From Amoebidium appalachense (Eukaryota; Ichthyosporea), in assembly GCA_963693365.1 (NCBI GenBank), contig CAVNZM010000017.1, positions 2,294,001 to 2,358,000 of the forward strand: a stretch of DNA of 64,000 nucleotides, written 5' to 3'. This document shows, one piece after another, positions 1-16,595 of this stretch; position 1 is the stretch's first letter; each line of letters starts with the position of its first letter. The translations under genes and the position numbers were made by a program. A model generated the notes under the pieces. It searched no databases. It worked only from the letters and a program-made list of their open reading frames with translations, and was not told the DNA's origin.

Positions 1-49
1 GCAGATTTTGCAAAGCACACACAGAGAATCTGCATTAAGAGGAGAGGGT

Positions 50-96
<47 letters not shown>

Positions 97-356
97 GGGG
101 AGGGAGGGGGGTGAGTGGGGGGGAGGGAGGGGGCATATACACAAAGGGCATATACACACACACCTGCATGTGTGTTGCTATGTTGGGTGATGTCGACATT
201 CTCGCTCTTTGGTGCCAACCGACACATGCTCTGTGCACGTAGTGAGCACGTGGTTTTATTATCCAATGGCCAAAGGGCACGGCACCAAAAAAAACGACCA
301 CATGGACGGGGGGCAAAAAAAAGAAGGAAAAAAAAACAAAAAAAAAACATGGGTGG

Positions 357-390
<34 letters not shown>

Positions 391-718
391 GAAAAGAAAA
401 AGAAGAAGAGAAAAATGCATTTCTATTTTGTATCAATGCTTTTATGATTGTCTAAGACGTCATCTGCTTTGTGTCCACGGGTTATTCCTCGCTCGCTGCG
501 AGTATATTCTTTAGATATATGACATATCTCGTTTGTTCACATTTCAAGAGTGACCGATAAGATCATCATAAGAAAAAACACATTCAAAATATTCGTTATG
601 CTACACACCTCCCCCCCCCCCCCCCTCCTCCTCCCACCCCCTCCGCCACCCACCCTTTAACTATATCTACCCACATCACTGTACGGTGCATGGTCACTCT
701 CACACGCGAACCAGAGTG

Positions 719-749
<31 letters not shown>

Positions 750-3700
750 GGCGGCCCCCGGGGCCCATGGGGACTTTCCTTGCGCCCATCCCATGATAAC
801 AAAAGAGTACCATATGAAAAAGGGAAAAGAAAGGAGAAATAATAATACATGCCCTCCTCCCCAACCTCTCTCCCTCCCAAGTGCAGGGTTACATACCCGC
901 CCGCAGGCCCGAACGTCCGCACGCCTGCTCCCCCCCCCCCCCCCTCCCCCCCCTCCCCCCCCCCCCCGCCCCCGCCCCCACCCCCTACCCCGCCCCGCCC
1001 CATCCCGTCGCAAAGGAGATATATTCAACTGTAAAAGAGCATAAGAAGAATAGGATAAATGTACTGAACAATAAAAGAATAACACAAATATTCTCAACGA
1101 TAAAAGAACATAGAAGTGTAAGAGAACTAAATTCAACGACAAAAGAACAACAATATGAGATTCCAGGTTTTTCCCCCTCGCAAAAAGGGATTGATGGGTA
1201 ACAAACCTGTGTGTTGTGATGTTTGAAATGGATAATTCCCGTAGAGCCTCAGAAACGGTTCTGCCTCCTAATCCTGCAAAAAAAAAAAAAAAAAGTTAGA
1301 ACTTCAGCTGATTTATCACGGGAGAAAAATAAAAATAAACATAATGAAAACACTTACTCTCTGAGCCAAACAATCTATATTTTCTACCTAACCTGTGCTC
1401 TCCGCTCCCTCTTTATAACCTCCCTTACAAGTGCATATGGTCAGACCCCAACAAAGCATAGCACTGTGACTGCACCGTATGGTCGTTTGCTTTCCACAGA
1501 ACCTCTTATGCCTTCACAAATAGAAAATGCCTTTCAACCGTACACGTACACACAACACCGTAATATAATAAACTAACAAAATGTATTTCTCTTGAATACA
1601 CGACATATATTCCTCTTTGATTTTCACTAACTCTGGCGAGTTTCCATCACTACTATAAAAGTGTTTGCATAATCTGAATAGATTGAAGAAGTGGAGAGCA
1701 AACAAAACAAGAAGGTCCTCGGGGGGCGGGGGCGTGAGGGGGCGGGGGCGTGAGGAGGGGGGGGGGGGGGGGGGGGAGGGGAGATACAGGGGAAGAGCGG
1801 GGGGGGGGGGGGGGGGAGGGGGGGATGGGGGGGAGGGGAAGGAGGGCAGGGCGGGGGAAGGAGGGGGAGGGTGCGTGGGGGGAGGGGTGGGTGGGTTTGT
1901 ATTTCGGTTATCTATGTGAGTTATATCTCTTTACGATGCGTTTTATATTGTTGTGTGTGGGAGTACTAATATTAATGGCCTGGTGGAGGCACCGCTTAAG
2001 ATCTCGGCAGGTGGAATATAAACAGCACACCATTATTTCGAGAACATAACAATGAAGTCACGACTGTGGTAAAATGTAATAGACACACACACACACACAC
2101 CAAAAAAAAGGAAGAGTGGGGGGGGAGGGGAGGGGGGGGGGGGGGAGCGGGTTTCGACACATTCACACACACACCAAAAAAAAAAGGAAAAAAAAAAAAA
2201 ACTGCCTCTGTTTTGTTGTGAGCAGCAGCTGACAAGAAGTTCGCAGGAAGCAGATGTGCCGTGTGCCATGAATGGGAAGGAAGAGGAAGGACTCAGGAAG
2301 CCCCGGGGGGAGGGAATGGGAGGACGGGGAAGTGGGGGGGGGGGGGGGGGGGGGGGGGGGGGTGGGGGAGGAGGGGGGGGGGGGGGGGGGAGAAGAGGGC
2401 AAAGGGGAAGGGGGGGGGCAGGATGGGTGGGGAGGGGTGGGGTGGGGGGGGGGGGGGGGGGGGGGGAAGACACCTACTTTTCAGGTAATGAGAAAAGGCA
2501 GCACCAGCACGCATTTTCTCGTCTTTTGTGCTGGTTCACACTCCGCCCCCATGCCAAACCAATGGATGTCAAAAAAGGGGGGGAAGGCTTGCAGAGAGTT
2601 TTACGCAAAAAAAATACCCAAAAAAATGTTCACTTCGAGATTTATCGTGCTCTTAAATTCATATTTTAGAGCTGTAAAATCATGACATCGTGCTACATTT
2701 GCACATATGCACGTGATGATTTCGATGGCTGACAGCCTGTCCAGGCTCAAACTCCTCCCAAACAACTTAGCAGGAGATCCCCTTAGCTCGAAAGTAAAGT
2801 TACCAAAACGATGTGCTGCATCACTGTCCGTTTTTTAAAGATACCTTTTTTTTTTTAACGGCAAATTTTGTTCTCTAGAAGAAAGGGCTTGCATGCCACG
2901 TTTCATCGATGTCCCGTTAAGATCTGTGTCACGTTGACAGCCCTCCGTTTGTCCCCAAATATATGATGCGTGACATGGACATGAACAAAAAAAAGACTAT
3001 TCCTTTTCCTCCTTTATTGTGGACTGTATAGAAAAACTTGTAAAAGCTAGACAATACTAAGCTACTCTTCATTATAATGCACAACTCAGGTTGGCGCCCT
3101 ATCTATACTCAGCAAGAGAAAGGACTCAGGAGCACGCTGCTTTTGCGTTTTGCATGTGTAGAATGTTTGCGCCAACACAATGGAATCCGCCAGCCGTCTC
3201 TCTGTGTGTGCTTTAGTCTACAAATTAGTACTCTAACATTGACTAACTGGAATCTTACGCCCTGCGGCCATGGCCATGTGACGCAATGTGTTTGCGTCAG
3301 CACAGACTACTGAGGCTTTCGCGGCCCGGCACCGCTCAGCCGGCAGCGGACGGGGATTGGTACGTACGTATGGCCGGCCGGGAGAAACAGGGTCAAAGTG
3401 TGTTCAGAGGGCCGTGGTCAAAGCTCGTGTGCCATGTCACGGTGTGTGTGTGCGTGCGTGTGTGTCAGTTTCCAGAGAGAGAGAGAGTGGGAGAGAGAGA
3501 GTTTGTGTATGTGTGGGTGGGCGTCTTGTGTGTGTGTGTGTGTGTGTGGTGCACGCATCTTGCGTCACTGATTATCATTTGTTCGGAGTGCACAACTTAC
3601 AGTTAGCTACTACCCATGTAGGTATGCATACTATTTGGTGTGGCTGAGTAGCCAACAGTACCACCTATGCTCAGCTGGGCCTTTACGCAAACTAAGTAAG

Positions 3701-3908
3701 TGGCACACTAAGTATGTAGGACTTTATCACATGACCAAGCGACTGAGTATGTTTCTGTATATAAGGACACACTATCAGTGTGGGGGAATCTGTATATACG
3801 CACCAATCCATACGTCTATGCCCCTACACCAATTTTTACAGCATTTTGTTGTCGCAAAAAAGAAGCCTCACTCAAAAAAGGGACAAAAAAATAAAGTACC
3901 TTCATGTC
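1..3908. other. Repeat-rich flank, no gene recognised
   Basis: Long poly(G) and poly(C) tracts occur near 64-95, 611-626, 721-749, 1756-1830 and 2334-2466. There are A-rich stretches near 285-415. A motif resembling TTCAAC-GATAAAAGAACA recurs loosely at 1024, 1063, 1093 and 1132. The segment 2480-3900 is ordinary mixed-composition DNA downstream of the minus-strand zinc-finger gene. The open frames here are low-complexity products of the repeats. I see no splice-bounded coding exon. Confidence 0.6.
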
Positions 3909-5538
3909 CTACCTCTCTCGTTTCTCCTTCCTATGGACTACTGCAACATGCTCATCCCTTGAATTCCTCGCTACGTATGCACGATCACAATTCTCATAAG
4001 GGCACTTGAACGGTCTTTCACCAGTGTGCACGAGACAAACATGCGACCTTAACCCTGTACTTGAATTAAACTCAGCACCACAACCAACAAACATACACCT
4101 ATGCTTAGGCTTAGGCGTTGTGTCATGTGTTGATCGATGATACCGGCAGCCCCTGAAAGTGGCATACGCCCTTCCACAACCCGGGTAATCACATTGAAAG
4201 GGAGGATCACGCCCATGTTCCTTGCACTCATGGGTGGTTAGACTACACGTAGACCGGAAAGTTTCCTCACATCCATTATACGAGCACGTAAACACCTGTG
4301 CCATTCCCCAATGTTGTGTTCTCATGTGTCTTAGCCAGTGTGGGTGCTGTATGAACGTTTTCCCACAATCCGCAACATTGCACACATACGGTTTGTCTCC
4401 CGAGTGTTGTCGAAGATGAATGGTGAGGGTGTTCTTGTGTCTAAACGTTGCCTCACATCCTTCAACCGTACATTTGAAAGGCTTCTCTCCTGTATGGCCA
4501 TGCACATGTCCCTCAAGCTCGTCTTTCCTTATAAATTTCTTCGCGCATCCCTCAAAGTTGCACACGTAATTTTTCTCGCCTGTGTGTGTTTGTAGATGTT
4601 CTTTTCTGACGGGTTTTAAAAATCTCAATCCACACCCATCGTATGGGCACACATACTGCTTTGCACCTGCACCCTCATGCGTAGCTTGATGGTCAGCAAG
4701 GAGAGTGGGATGACGAAACCTCTTGGTACACCCATCCCAATCGCACACGTAGGGTCTAAATTCCGCATATCCTGCATGGATTTTGCGGTGACTTCTCAGG
4801 TTGGAAGGTTGACGGAAACGACGGCCGCACTCCTCAAAGTCGCAAACGTAAGGCGCCTCGTCCGTGTGTGTGCGCCCATGCATAACAATGCTTCCTGCAC
4901 CCTTGGTGGTATAGCAACACCCGTCCCAGTTGCAAACATATGATTTCCGAACGGTTCCGTGGATTTCATTGTGGAAGTGTGTTTTCGTACGTGTGAGTGG
5001 ACATCTCTCAGCACGGAAAAACGCTTGTCGCAACCCTTGAAAGGGCAACCGAAATCCCCAACAAACGGCCGTTTGTAATCCGGAAGTTGTTATCGTCATC
5101 CAAACCGTTTTCGCCCGTATTCGTATATGATGTTTCGCTTACATCAGGTTTCTCGACCTGGCTTAGTCTCGGCCGAAGGGTCCTCCTCTTTCGCATGTCC
5201 GTGGGTGGCTGACCAGCTGGAAATTAACGTTTTTGTAAGACAACTCCCCTTTCCCCTTTGCCCCTTCTTCCCTCTCTCCCTTCCTGGCTTCTACTTCCCC
5301 CCTACCTCCCTTCCTTCCTACCTTTTACTCCCTCTTTCCCTACCTCCCTCCCTCCCGGTCCCTCCCTCCCTTCTACTCCCTCCCTCCCTCCCTTCCTTCT
5401 TACCTTCCAATCCCTCCCTCCCTTCCTCCGTCCCTCCCCTTCCTCCCTCAATCTCTTTCTCCCTCCCTCCCTCCCTCCCTCCCCCATATTTCCCACGCAG
5501 TTTCCCTCCCCCCTACCCCCACCCCTTCCTCTCTCGCT

Positions 5539-5585
<47 letters not shown>

Positions 5586-5994
5586 AAAAAAAAAAAAAAC
5601 GTTTCCTTTAAAATAAATCCTTATTGCTTCATCCCGTCCACAACCCACTCCAACTCTTACCTTTTCCAGCCCCGTGCACTCGCTTACGCCCTCGCGCATT
5701 GTGTTCGCTTTGTTGCTTCACATTTTCCGCACTCTCTTCCTCACAATGCCCACAAAGTACATCGTCCCTTCCATCTTCCTGCACCAAAACAGCTTCTGTT
5801 TTGACCGCACTAGGATACCGCCTAAACTGTGGTATCACCACACGAATAGAACCCCGTAGCACACTGCGGTTTTCTGATCTAATTTCTGAATCATCGTAAA
5901 CGTACGCGTTGTCCACGGGTGATAGGGAGTAGGTGGTTGTTGTATGCCTTTCAAACCGTGGTTCTGCTTTGATATCGATACCCTCGCACTCCAT
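3909..5994 (-). CDS. TFIIIA-like C2H2 protein with 12 zinc fingers (ZnF-A), two frame breaks
   Basis: Two exons on the minus strand: exon 1 5994-5661 (ATG at 5994) and exon 2 5216-3909. The donor is AAAAG|GTAAGAG, the acceptor TTTCCAG|CTGG, and the intron phase is 1. Exon 1 has an IKAEP motif and SIRVVIPQFR, shared with the paralogue at 8070-10733. Exon 2 holds twelve C-X4-C-X11/12-H-X3/4-H fingers (CPFKGC, CNWDGC, CDFEEC ... CPYENC) joined by HTGEKPF-type linkers, then a basic tail KEKRER. This predicts a nuclear DNA- or RNA-binding protein, with TFIIIA as the nearest familiar architecture. The N-terminal frame, finger 1 and fingers 2-12 lie in three different frames. One break is near a GGGG run around 5055, the other in the finger 1-2 linker around 4945-4975. 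Each fits a missing single base, so assembly error or early pseudogenisation are both possible. Confidence 0.75.
5217..5660 (-). repeat. ZnF-A intron: pyrimidine-rich on +, poly(C)/poly(A)
   Basis: The intron consists mainly of CCCTCCCT-type repeats (about 5260-5500), a C run of about 32 at 5544-5575 and an A run at 5576-5599. The sense strand is therefore purine-rich. The sequence next to the acceptor (cgttaatttccag) gives a plausible branch region. Confidence 0.6.
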
Positions 5995-7353
5995 CTCAGC
6001 GAATCGCCGCTTACATGCATGTCACGGTGGGTGCACTCCTGTGTATATGTGTGTATGTGCGCGTGCGTGTGTGTGTTTGTATACGCGTGTGTACCTGTGT
6101 CAGCTGTGGGAAGACCAATGCACCCCTCTCCGTGCAGGTCTATCTGTTCTCCTGCAGCCAATCAGAATGCCGTACTAGGAAACCCCGTGAACACCTGCCG
6201 ACGACAACATTGGTCTTAGCCCCGCCGGGTCCCTCGCATCGGAGTAGACCGGCAAGACATGAGCATCGAGTATTGAGTTAATTCCGAAGATGAGGACTCG
6301 GTAGCTGTTGTTTGATATCATGCGGCGGCACGGGCACAGTACTAGTCACTGGCTCTAGGTACATGTGCAAAAGGCCCGTGAAACTATTACATATGTGTAC
6401 ACATGTGTGTGCACGTGTGTGTACTGCATTCTTGTTGGAGTACGTAAGTCCGTGTGCTAGAATTGCAAGAGCTTTGAAGCTCACAATTTTTACTTGATTC
6501 TGTTTGTTTGCTTACATACATATGGTCTCTTCTCAATAGTGACTGCATCTCTCTCTCTCCCCGAAGTTCGTGCCTTCTCTCTGTGTGCGTCTCTCTTCCT
6601 CGTGCCCCCCGGGCCCGGGCCTCCCCCCCCTTCCCCCCCCCCCCCCCCCCCCCCCGGCCCTCCCCCCTCTCCCCCCATTCTCCGAGGGCCTCTCTCTCCC
6701 CTGTGTGCACGGCCTTTGTAGACTCTGTAGAGATATCTTTGTATGTACTCCATGGGCCCCCTGGCCTGATCGGAGTACCAACATAATAAAAACTCGAAAA
6801 CTAATGAAAAAACCTACTTTCACCAGTGCAGTGACTTAAAAAATATGATCGAACAGCCGCTAATTAATGAGTATTTCAACACATACTTATATAAAAGATA
6901 ATTATTTATATATTTATTTTACCTCTTGAAAAGTGATCATCTAGCCCCGAAACTTTTGTACAATATTATACGCACCGAACGTTACCTGATTGATAGAATG
7001 TTACAATACCCATTGATCGGATTTGCCTATTTGGGTCCATCCTGCATTGAATCGATCTATCAATTTCGAAGCCTGGCAGCGGAGCACGATGAGTCATGGG
7101 GCATCGCGGTACGCGAACACGCACCGCCACACGTACGCACGTGGCGCGTGGCTTGTTTGTATCGTAAATTAATCTTTTCAATCATAGTAATTGTATAGGT
7201 TTATATCTTAGTTTCTGATAATATATATGTAGTTCACTTATAATTTAAAAAGTTTAAAGTTAAGAAGTAAACGATTGAAAGAGATAATCCATGTAAAAAA
7301 CAGCATCATGGGCAGTGAGCAAATTCCTAAAAACCGAGCTAAGTATGACGTTG

Positions 7354-7386
7354 CCACGGCCATCTAGAAACACCAGATGGCCGTGG
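7354..7386. repeat. Perfect 12-bp-stem hairpin
   Basis: ccacggccatct is followed after 9 nt by its exact complement agatggccgtgg. It lies in intergenic DNA 30 bp from a second perfect hairpin. Confidence 0.8.
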
Positions 7387-7414
7387 ACGTTGCGTATTAA
7401 CAGGCTGATTTACC

Positions 7415-7442
7415 CATTTTTGCCCTCCTCCGGGCAAAAATG
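7415..7442. repeat. Perfect 11-bp-stem hairpin
   Basis: catttttgccc and gggcaaaaatg are separated by 6 nt (tcctcc). This is the second of two adjacent palindromes; possible foldback-element remnant. Confidence 0.8.
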
Positions 7443-7579
7443 CGGATACATCGGTATACTTAGTTATAAAGTTATAAACTTTTTGTTATAATACCGATAC
7501 CGGGGTTAGGAGGCCCAGGCTAGTTTGGTATTTGCGATGAGTGAGAGTGTGCCTATGTGTAGAGGTGTGCCGGGCGGGA

Positions 7580-7614
<35 letters not shown>

Positions 7615-7827
7615 GGCCCTCTGAAAGGGGCCGGGGGGGGGGGGAAGAGGGGCACCAAAGGTAAATTTGCAGAGGTGTTCGTTCAAAGGCAAAAAAAAAA
7701 AAAAAGAAGAAGAAACGTCTGTGAAGTTCTTACCCGAGTGAAAACACTGTCAATATTTTGTATTACCGTAAAAGCGCTGTACAAGTGTGAGAATGTTGAA
7801 AGTGCTACAATTTACACCCAAGTCAAA

Positions 7828-7965
7828 CTGTGTATACCGTCTATGAATGCATCTTGCTGAATGATGTGACTACGTTTACAGATGTGTACCACACCTAAGT
7901 CTATCTGTGTATACCGTCTATGAATGCATCTTGCTGAAGGATGTGACTACGTTTACAGATATGTA
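7828..7965. repeat. Tandem duplication, 77-bp period, two copies
   Basis: Copy 1 begins at 7828 and copy 2 at 7905. Both contain ctgtgtataccgtctatgaa followed by the same roughly 40 bp with a few substitutions. Confidence 0.8.
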
Positions 7966-8069
7966 CAGTATTACGTGACCTGATCAGGTCTTTGTGCATA
8001 GCATAGAAGCTAAAAGAACGAGCCGACAAGTGGCTACAGAACGGCATTACCTACGCTTCCTATACATAG

Positions 8070-10733
<2,664 letters not shown>

Positions 10734-11380
10734 TCTCCTCTGAACAGCACTATGATTATGTTGTGAACCGCTAGTGCGAAGATTGTTAACATTCCTGAGG
10801 AAAAAACCATGTCCTCAAGGATTGTGGGGAAACGAGGTTTAGTTGCAATTGTACAGTTACACCACGGCCCTCTGTTTTTCAGAGGGCCGTGGTTACACAC
10901 TGACCGCAGTGGCTGCAGTATGCGGTTGGCATGTGACTGAGGAATTTCAGCTTTCCTATCTTGGTTATTTTGGCTTGGTATGTGAATAATGATTGGTGTT
11001 CATTTTTCGCGGGCCATTTGAATTCACGCTTTCCGCAGTGTGCCGGCCGTTGTCTGCACACAGCACTGCAACAAACCACAGATAACTGGCTTTAAAACAG
11101 TGAGGCATCCATGTTCTGTATTTCGAATCTCAATCTTATATGTAAGCTGCCTCGTGTTTTATTGTCCGTATAACGCAGATAAATAGAAAAAGCGAGCGTA
11201 GGCTGAATTTGGCTACCTAGTCAGGTCCACTTATCAAACTTGACAGCGATTGAAGTAAGGGCAGAGCTCTTACGCTAGGAAAATAGGTGGGCAGGGGTGT
11301 CTGAATATTACTGCTACGCTAACGCTACCAGCAAAAATCCATCATATACTGACTTCAGCAAAAATCATCTTAAAGGAAAA
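10734..11380. promoter_or_regulatory. Divergent promoter region, ZnF-B (-) and coiled-coil gene (+)
   Basis: About 650 bp separate the minus-strand ATG at 10733 from the plus-strand ATG at 11381, so both promoters probably lie here. The region is unusually free of microsatellites. It contains a perfect 14-bp-stem hairpin at 10861-10893. No clear TATA box was found. Confidence 0.45.
10861..10893. repeat. Perfect 14-bp-stem hairpin in the divergent promoter
   Basis: accacggccctctg, a 5-nt T loop, then cagagggccgtggt. The half-site cagagggccgtggt also occurs alone at 3405-3418, and cacggccctctg near 7612. Confidence 0.85.
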
Positions 11381-14084
11381 ATGGACGATTTAGACTTGAG
11401 CGCTCGTTTCGATATCAATGCCGACAAGTTTGAGTTCAGCGCACTAGACAGCCTTCACCTCACCCCATGTCTGCGCACACGCCCTCTTGATCCAACACCA
11501 CAGAAAAAACCAATCTTTGAGAACAATGACGAGGAACTTTCTTCCCTTACCGACCTTCCAGCATCCACACCAAGAAGACCAAACCCAAGACCGCCATTGA
11601 AACGGATTCTGCACCAAGGAAACAAGGTAAGGGCAAGAAGGGTATCATCTTGCATTTTGGGAAATACATGTCTCTATGAAATAGACCAGTATATGTCTTG
11701 GTTCAAGAATATGGGTAGATGAGAGCATCAGCATGCTTGATACCGGTCTTGTGGTTTCGTTGCAGGTAAACAGGTGTGAGCTTGGGGGGATCTATTGCCT
11801 ATTTGCAAGTTCTAACACCCTGCTGGAACCAGCACACACAAGGTCCTTCTGTGGCCCCTAAACTCCCAAAAGTCAGGGAAGAACGTCTTAAGCTGCGCCC
11901 GAAAAAAGAAAACGCAAAGCAGGTGAGTCGAATGCTGATGTTTTTTTTTCCTGTCTCTTCTGCGTGCAGCATCACACTACTTGCAGAAATTTTGTTAGAG
12001 ACATGCAGCTTGAACGTGTTTTCTATTTTATTATTTTATTTTATTGTAGGTTCCCGTTGACAGGGGTGACACGGATTTGTCCCAAATTACGCGTGTAGAG
12101 TAAGAGGTGTGCTGTAGGAACCGGAATGAGAGTAACGAGAGAAACGATGTTGTAAATTATTGCCTAACCTTCTTCCCCTTCCTTTCCTCCCCACCCCGCT
12201 TCCCCCTCCTTCCTTCCTTCCCAACTCATTGCCCATCGCCTTCTTCCCCTCACACCCTCTCCTCTACAGCCCCTGCCCTGTTGCATTCTGTCTTTTTCAA
12301 GAAATCTAAACGGGTGATGGGCTCTTAGACACAGTGAGAGTTAGACTTGTTCCAATCATTTTTGCTTTTGTTCCCGTAAACTGATCCCTCAACTAAAGCC
12401 AGTGTCTGAGGCCCAAGAGGCAGCTGCATCATTCCATCTTCCAAACCAGCACGATACTTCACATGTGAGCTTCCCCCCCGCCTCTGGCCTCTGGCCCTGC
12501 GCAAGGCAAATGTTCGTGGAACTTTACCACTAATCATGATGTTTCTGTGAGTGTGTGTATGTGTGTGTGTGTACACGTGTGCTCAAGTTGCTGTTAGTCA
12601 ACTTGTGGTGGTGGGTGAGGGGGGGAGGGGGAAGAGGGGGGAGGGGGGGGGCGGCGAGGGGGAGAGACAGAGAGAGGGGGCGGTGGGGGAGCTAAGGAAA
12701 CGGATGGAAGCTCAGATGGTCTGAAAATGCAGAACCTCCTCAATCATCTTGTTGCCCCCCCCATCCGCTCCCCGTCCAAAAGACACACACATACCTACAC
12801 ACACACACACACACACACACATACAGACACACACACACAAGAAGGCTAACCCATACAACCAACAATACAGCCAATCGTGTTTCCCCCCCCATCCATTCTC
12901 CTCCCCCCGCCCCCCCTCCCCCCCCCCCACACACAAACACTTCGCAAGAACACTGCGACCAACCCCCGCATCATGAAGTAGACCAACCCGTTAACCAACC
13001 CCGAACCCTTCAGTCTAAACGTTTTCTTCTGACCCATATCCCCCCCCACCCCCCTCCCTTCCTCCCCCTCCCCCTCCCCCTCCCCCTCCCCTCCCCCCAA
13101 ACCCCCCTCCCTCCCCCCTCTCATGGGCCCACTACCACCTACATCCATTCCACTTACAGGCAAAACAACATACCGAAGATCCACCTCACCCGCCTAGACC
13201 AGCAGCACCAACCCTTCCAGAAAATTCCCCATACATCCAACCAGACACAGACACACATGTAGACGCCACCACGCACCACCCGCCATCACAACCGCATGGG
13301 GATAACATTCCAGACGTTGCGACGTCCAATGAGATTGCGGTAGCGCAAGCAGTGGACCAATCAGAAACGGACGATCGGTGCAGGCGGTTGGAAGAGGAGT
13401 TGGCGACGGTGAAGATGATGCTTGCAGAGGCTATGACTGTAGGGGATAAGCTGGTGGGTGTGTGTGTGGGGGGGGGGGGGGGGGGGGGGGGGGTAAGGGA
13501 GGATAAGCTAGTGTGTGTGGTGGGGGGGGAGGGTGGGGGGGGGGTGCGAGGGTGGTTGGGTGTGTGGGGGGGGGGGGGGAAGGAGGGGGGTGAGGGTGGG
13601 TGTGTGTGTGTGTGGGGAGGGGGGGGGGGTGAGGGGGGAAAGGTGTGGGTGGATTGTGGGTGTGGGTGGGTGGTTGTGTGTGTGTGTGCGTGTGTGTGTG
13701 TTGCATGTGCTTTTGTGCGTTGTTGTGGGTGTGGGCAATCGTTAGCATGTGCATGTGTGTGTGTGTGTGGGTGGGTGGGTGGGAGCACATGTAACTGCGC
13801 ACATCATACAAAAGGGGGTTGGGAGGGGGGGGGGAGGGGGGTTGTTTGTATGTGAAAAGAAGAGAAGTGGGTGTATGTGTTTGTGAAGGTCCTTTGCTCA
13901 CTGGATCATGTCGTGTGCTTTCCCTTTTATTGTGTCCTCTTTTACGTGCGTGTGTGTCGTGGGAACCGTAGTGTACTTTTCTCCCGCCTGTTTGAAGTGA
14001 GCTGCACACAATGCATGATTATCCCTAAGCCGTCACTCCCCCACTCCCCCATCTCCGCTCTCTGTGTTACTCCCCTGGCAAGCG

Positions 14085-14115
<31 letters not shown>

Positions 14116-14332
14116 ATCAAACTCACACATACACGCACACATACACACGTTTTTGTTGTTGCTGTGTCTTTTTTTTTTCATTTTTCCGTTGTTTTTAGGC
14201 AGAGGAACGCGACTCCCTGTATGGAGAAAACCAACGACTAAGACAGCTGGTTGCTATCGCCCAGGACAAAAACGTGGCTGTGAAGGTGAGCTTCCCCCCC
14301 CCTTCCCTCTTCTCTCCCCCCCCCCCCCCCCC

Positions 14333-14393
<61 letters not shown>

Positions 14394-14481
14394 GCGCGCT
14401 CTCTCTGTCCCCCTTTTTACCTATATATCTATCTATCTCTATCTCACGCCGTCTTCTATCTTCTTCTTTCCCCCTCCCCTT

Positions 14482-14517
<36 letters not shown>

Positions 14518-14719
14518 GGCAGGGGGTTTTCTAACGGTCGAGGTGCTGTTCAGGCCACTCTCGCTTGCCCAATTCTTTTGATGTCTCTGGTTGTGTTTTG
14601 TTTGACGTGTTCTGTGTTTCACTTTCTTTGTTGTCGTTTTCTTTTCCTTCACATAAATTCCAACACCCGTTCCGCCTTCCCTGTCTTCATCCCCCTGCCC
14701 CCCCCCCTCCCCCCCCCCC

Positions 14720-14750
<31 letters not shown>

Positions 14751-15787
14751 CCACACACCCACACCCACACCCACACCCACACACGAATATGCACACACAA
14801 ACATGCTCTCCCAACTTCACAACTACGTACCACATCACTCACCCACGTACCTGCACACCCTTTACCTTTTCCTCTCTGTCCATCAACCCCTCAACCCCAT
14901 CTGTCCTATATAGATGTACTCACAATTTTTTTAACGAAAAGTCGCCATTTCTTTAACGAAAACATTTTGCTGTCTAGGAGGCAGCACAAATGCAAGACAC
15001 CATATGCAGGCTGAATGAAACCGTACAGAGACTGCAAAGGGTATGGGGACTCCTTCCCACCCCCCCCCCCCCCCCTATATTCTGGAAAAGGACGAGGGTG
15101 CTCAATGTACACACACACCATGCGCCACAAACGGCACCCACACACACATGCACTCACGCGCAAGCACACGTAAACACATGTACACACATGCAAGCGACCA
15201 CAGCCCCTGCAACACAGCACAACTCCTGCGTACATAATGACACACACGCAATGGGGGGTTCGACCCCCTCCCCTCCCCCCCTTTCCAACCCGGTTGCCCC
15301 CATCTCTCCTCTCACCCACCCTCCCACATACACGAAAACAAGGATGCAACCCAGATACCCTATCACTGCACACCAAACCACCTACCCTCTCTACTTTTTT
15401 CCTTCAAATACATGCACAGTGCCACTCCAATGCGCACAACGCATCGGCGCATGCGGGGAGGGACAGATGGAAAGAAGAGTAGCCATGTGATGGATTGGTG
15501 AAAATCGTCTTTGGTAGCGTGTGTGGGGGGGGGGGTGGGTTCGTGTGGGTATGGTTGTGTGTGCTGTCTGTGCTCTTGTAAGGGGGTAAGGGGTGGATGG
15601 CGAGGGGTGTGTGGGTGGATTAGTGGGTGGTGGAGTGGGGGGGGGGGGGGGAGGGGAGGGGAGGGGAAGAGGGGGAGGGGGGGGGGGGGAAGAGGGGGGA
15701 GGGGGGGGGGGGGGGCGGAGGGAGGGAATGTGAGTGAGAGAAAGTCAACACCTAAACACGTTGATTCTCTAATCGATTCCTTTGCTT

Positions 15788-15829
<42 letters not shown>

Positions 15830-16168
15830 TTCCACCCACCTCCCTCCCTCCCTCCAAAGCAGAGAAACAGCCAGAGGAAAGAGCGCATCGCAGTTCTTGA
15901 AAGAGACAAGCAGAACCTCAAACATGTATGCCCCCTCCTTTCCCCCCCCCCTCCCCACTCCCCAAATACAGACACACACACACCCAAAAATATTCTTTCG
16001 GGACGTATTGAACCGTATGCACAGTGTGTGTGTTTCATGCATGCAACTATTTTGTGCCACACATTAGAGTGGCCATTAGGACAATTATAACCTTTTTTAT
16101 TTTTTTTAAAATAAAAAATAAAAAAAAAGATGGGAAAAAAATCGGAGGAAGAGAGAGGGAGGAGGGAA

Positions 16169-16199
<31 letters not shown>

Positions 16200-16553
16200 A
16201 TGGAAAATCACCTGCCTCCCATTATTCCCCCTCCCCCCCTCCCCCCCCCCCCCAAAAAAAAAAAAAAAAAAAAAGAGAGAGGGGGGGGGAGTGAGGGGGA
16301 GAGAGGGAGAGACGAGGAGGAAGAAGAAGAAGAAGAATGTCAAACTTGAATCTAAATACAAGGTTACCAAAAACCAAAATAAACAAAACCACAATTAAAA
16401 TTAAGATGAACTAAAAATTAGCCCCTCACACCCCCTTATGCCCAGCACGTACGTGAGCTTGAGGCTGCCTTCCATCTAGTTGAGCAGAGAGTGGCCATAC
16501 GTGACGACATACTGAACCAGGCCGTACCCGTGCTAAACGTATGTGTTGGACCC

Positions 16554-16595
<42 letters not shown>

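Larger units (their letters stand above)
5995..8069. other. Intergenic between the two zinc-finger genes
   Basis: An inverted CCAAT box (ATTGG on the minus strand) lies near 6160-6168, about 170 bp upstream of the ZnF-A ATG, and may belong to its promoter. There are poly(C) at 6625-6653, an AT-rich block 6780-6930, poly(G) at 7582-7610, two hairpins near 7354-7442 and a tandem duplication at 7828-7965. A 90-codon open frame at 6926-7198 has no recognisable motif and is not called. Confidence 0.5.

Noticed and set aside
6926-7198. 90-codon open frame between the zinc-finger genes
   Set aside because: No motif, no splice or poly(A) support, and ordinary length for chance in this composition.
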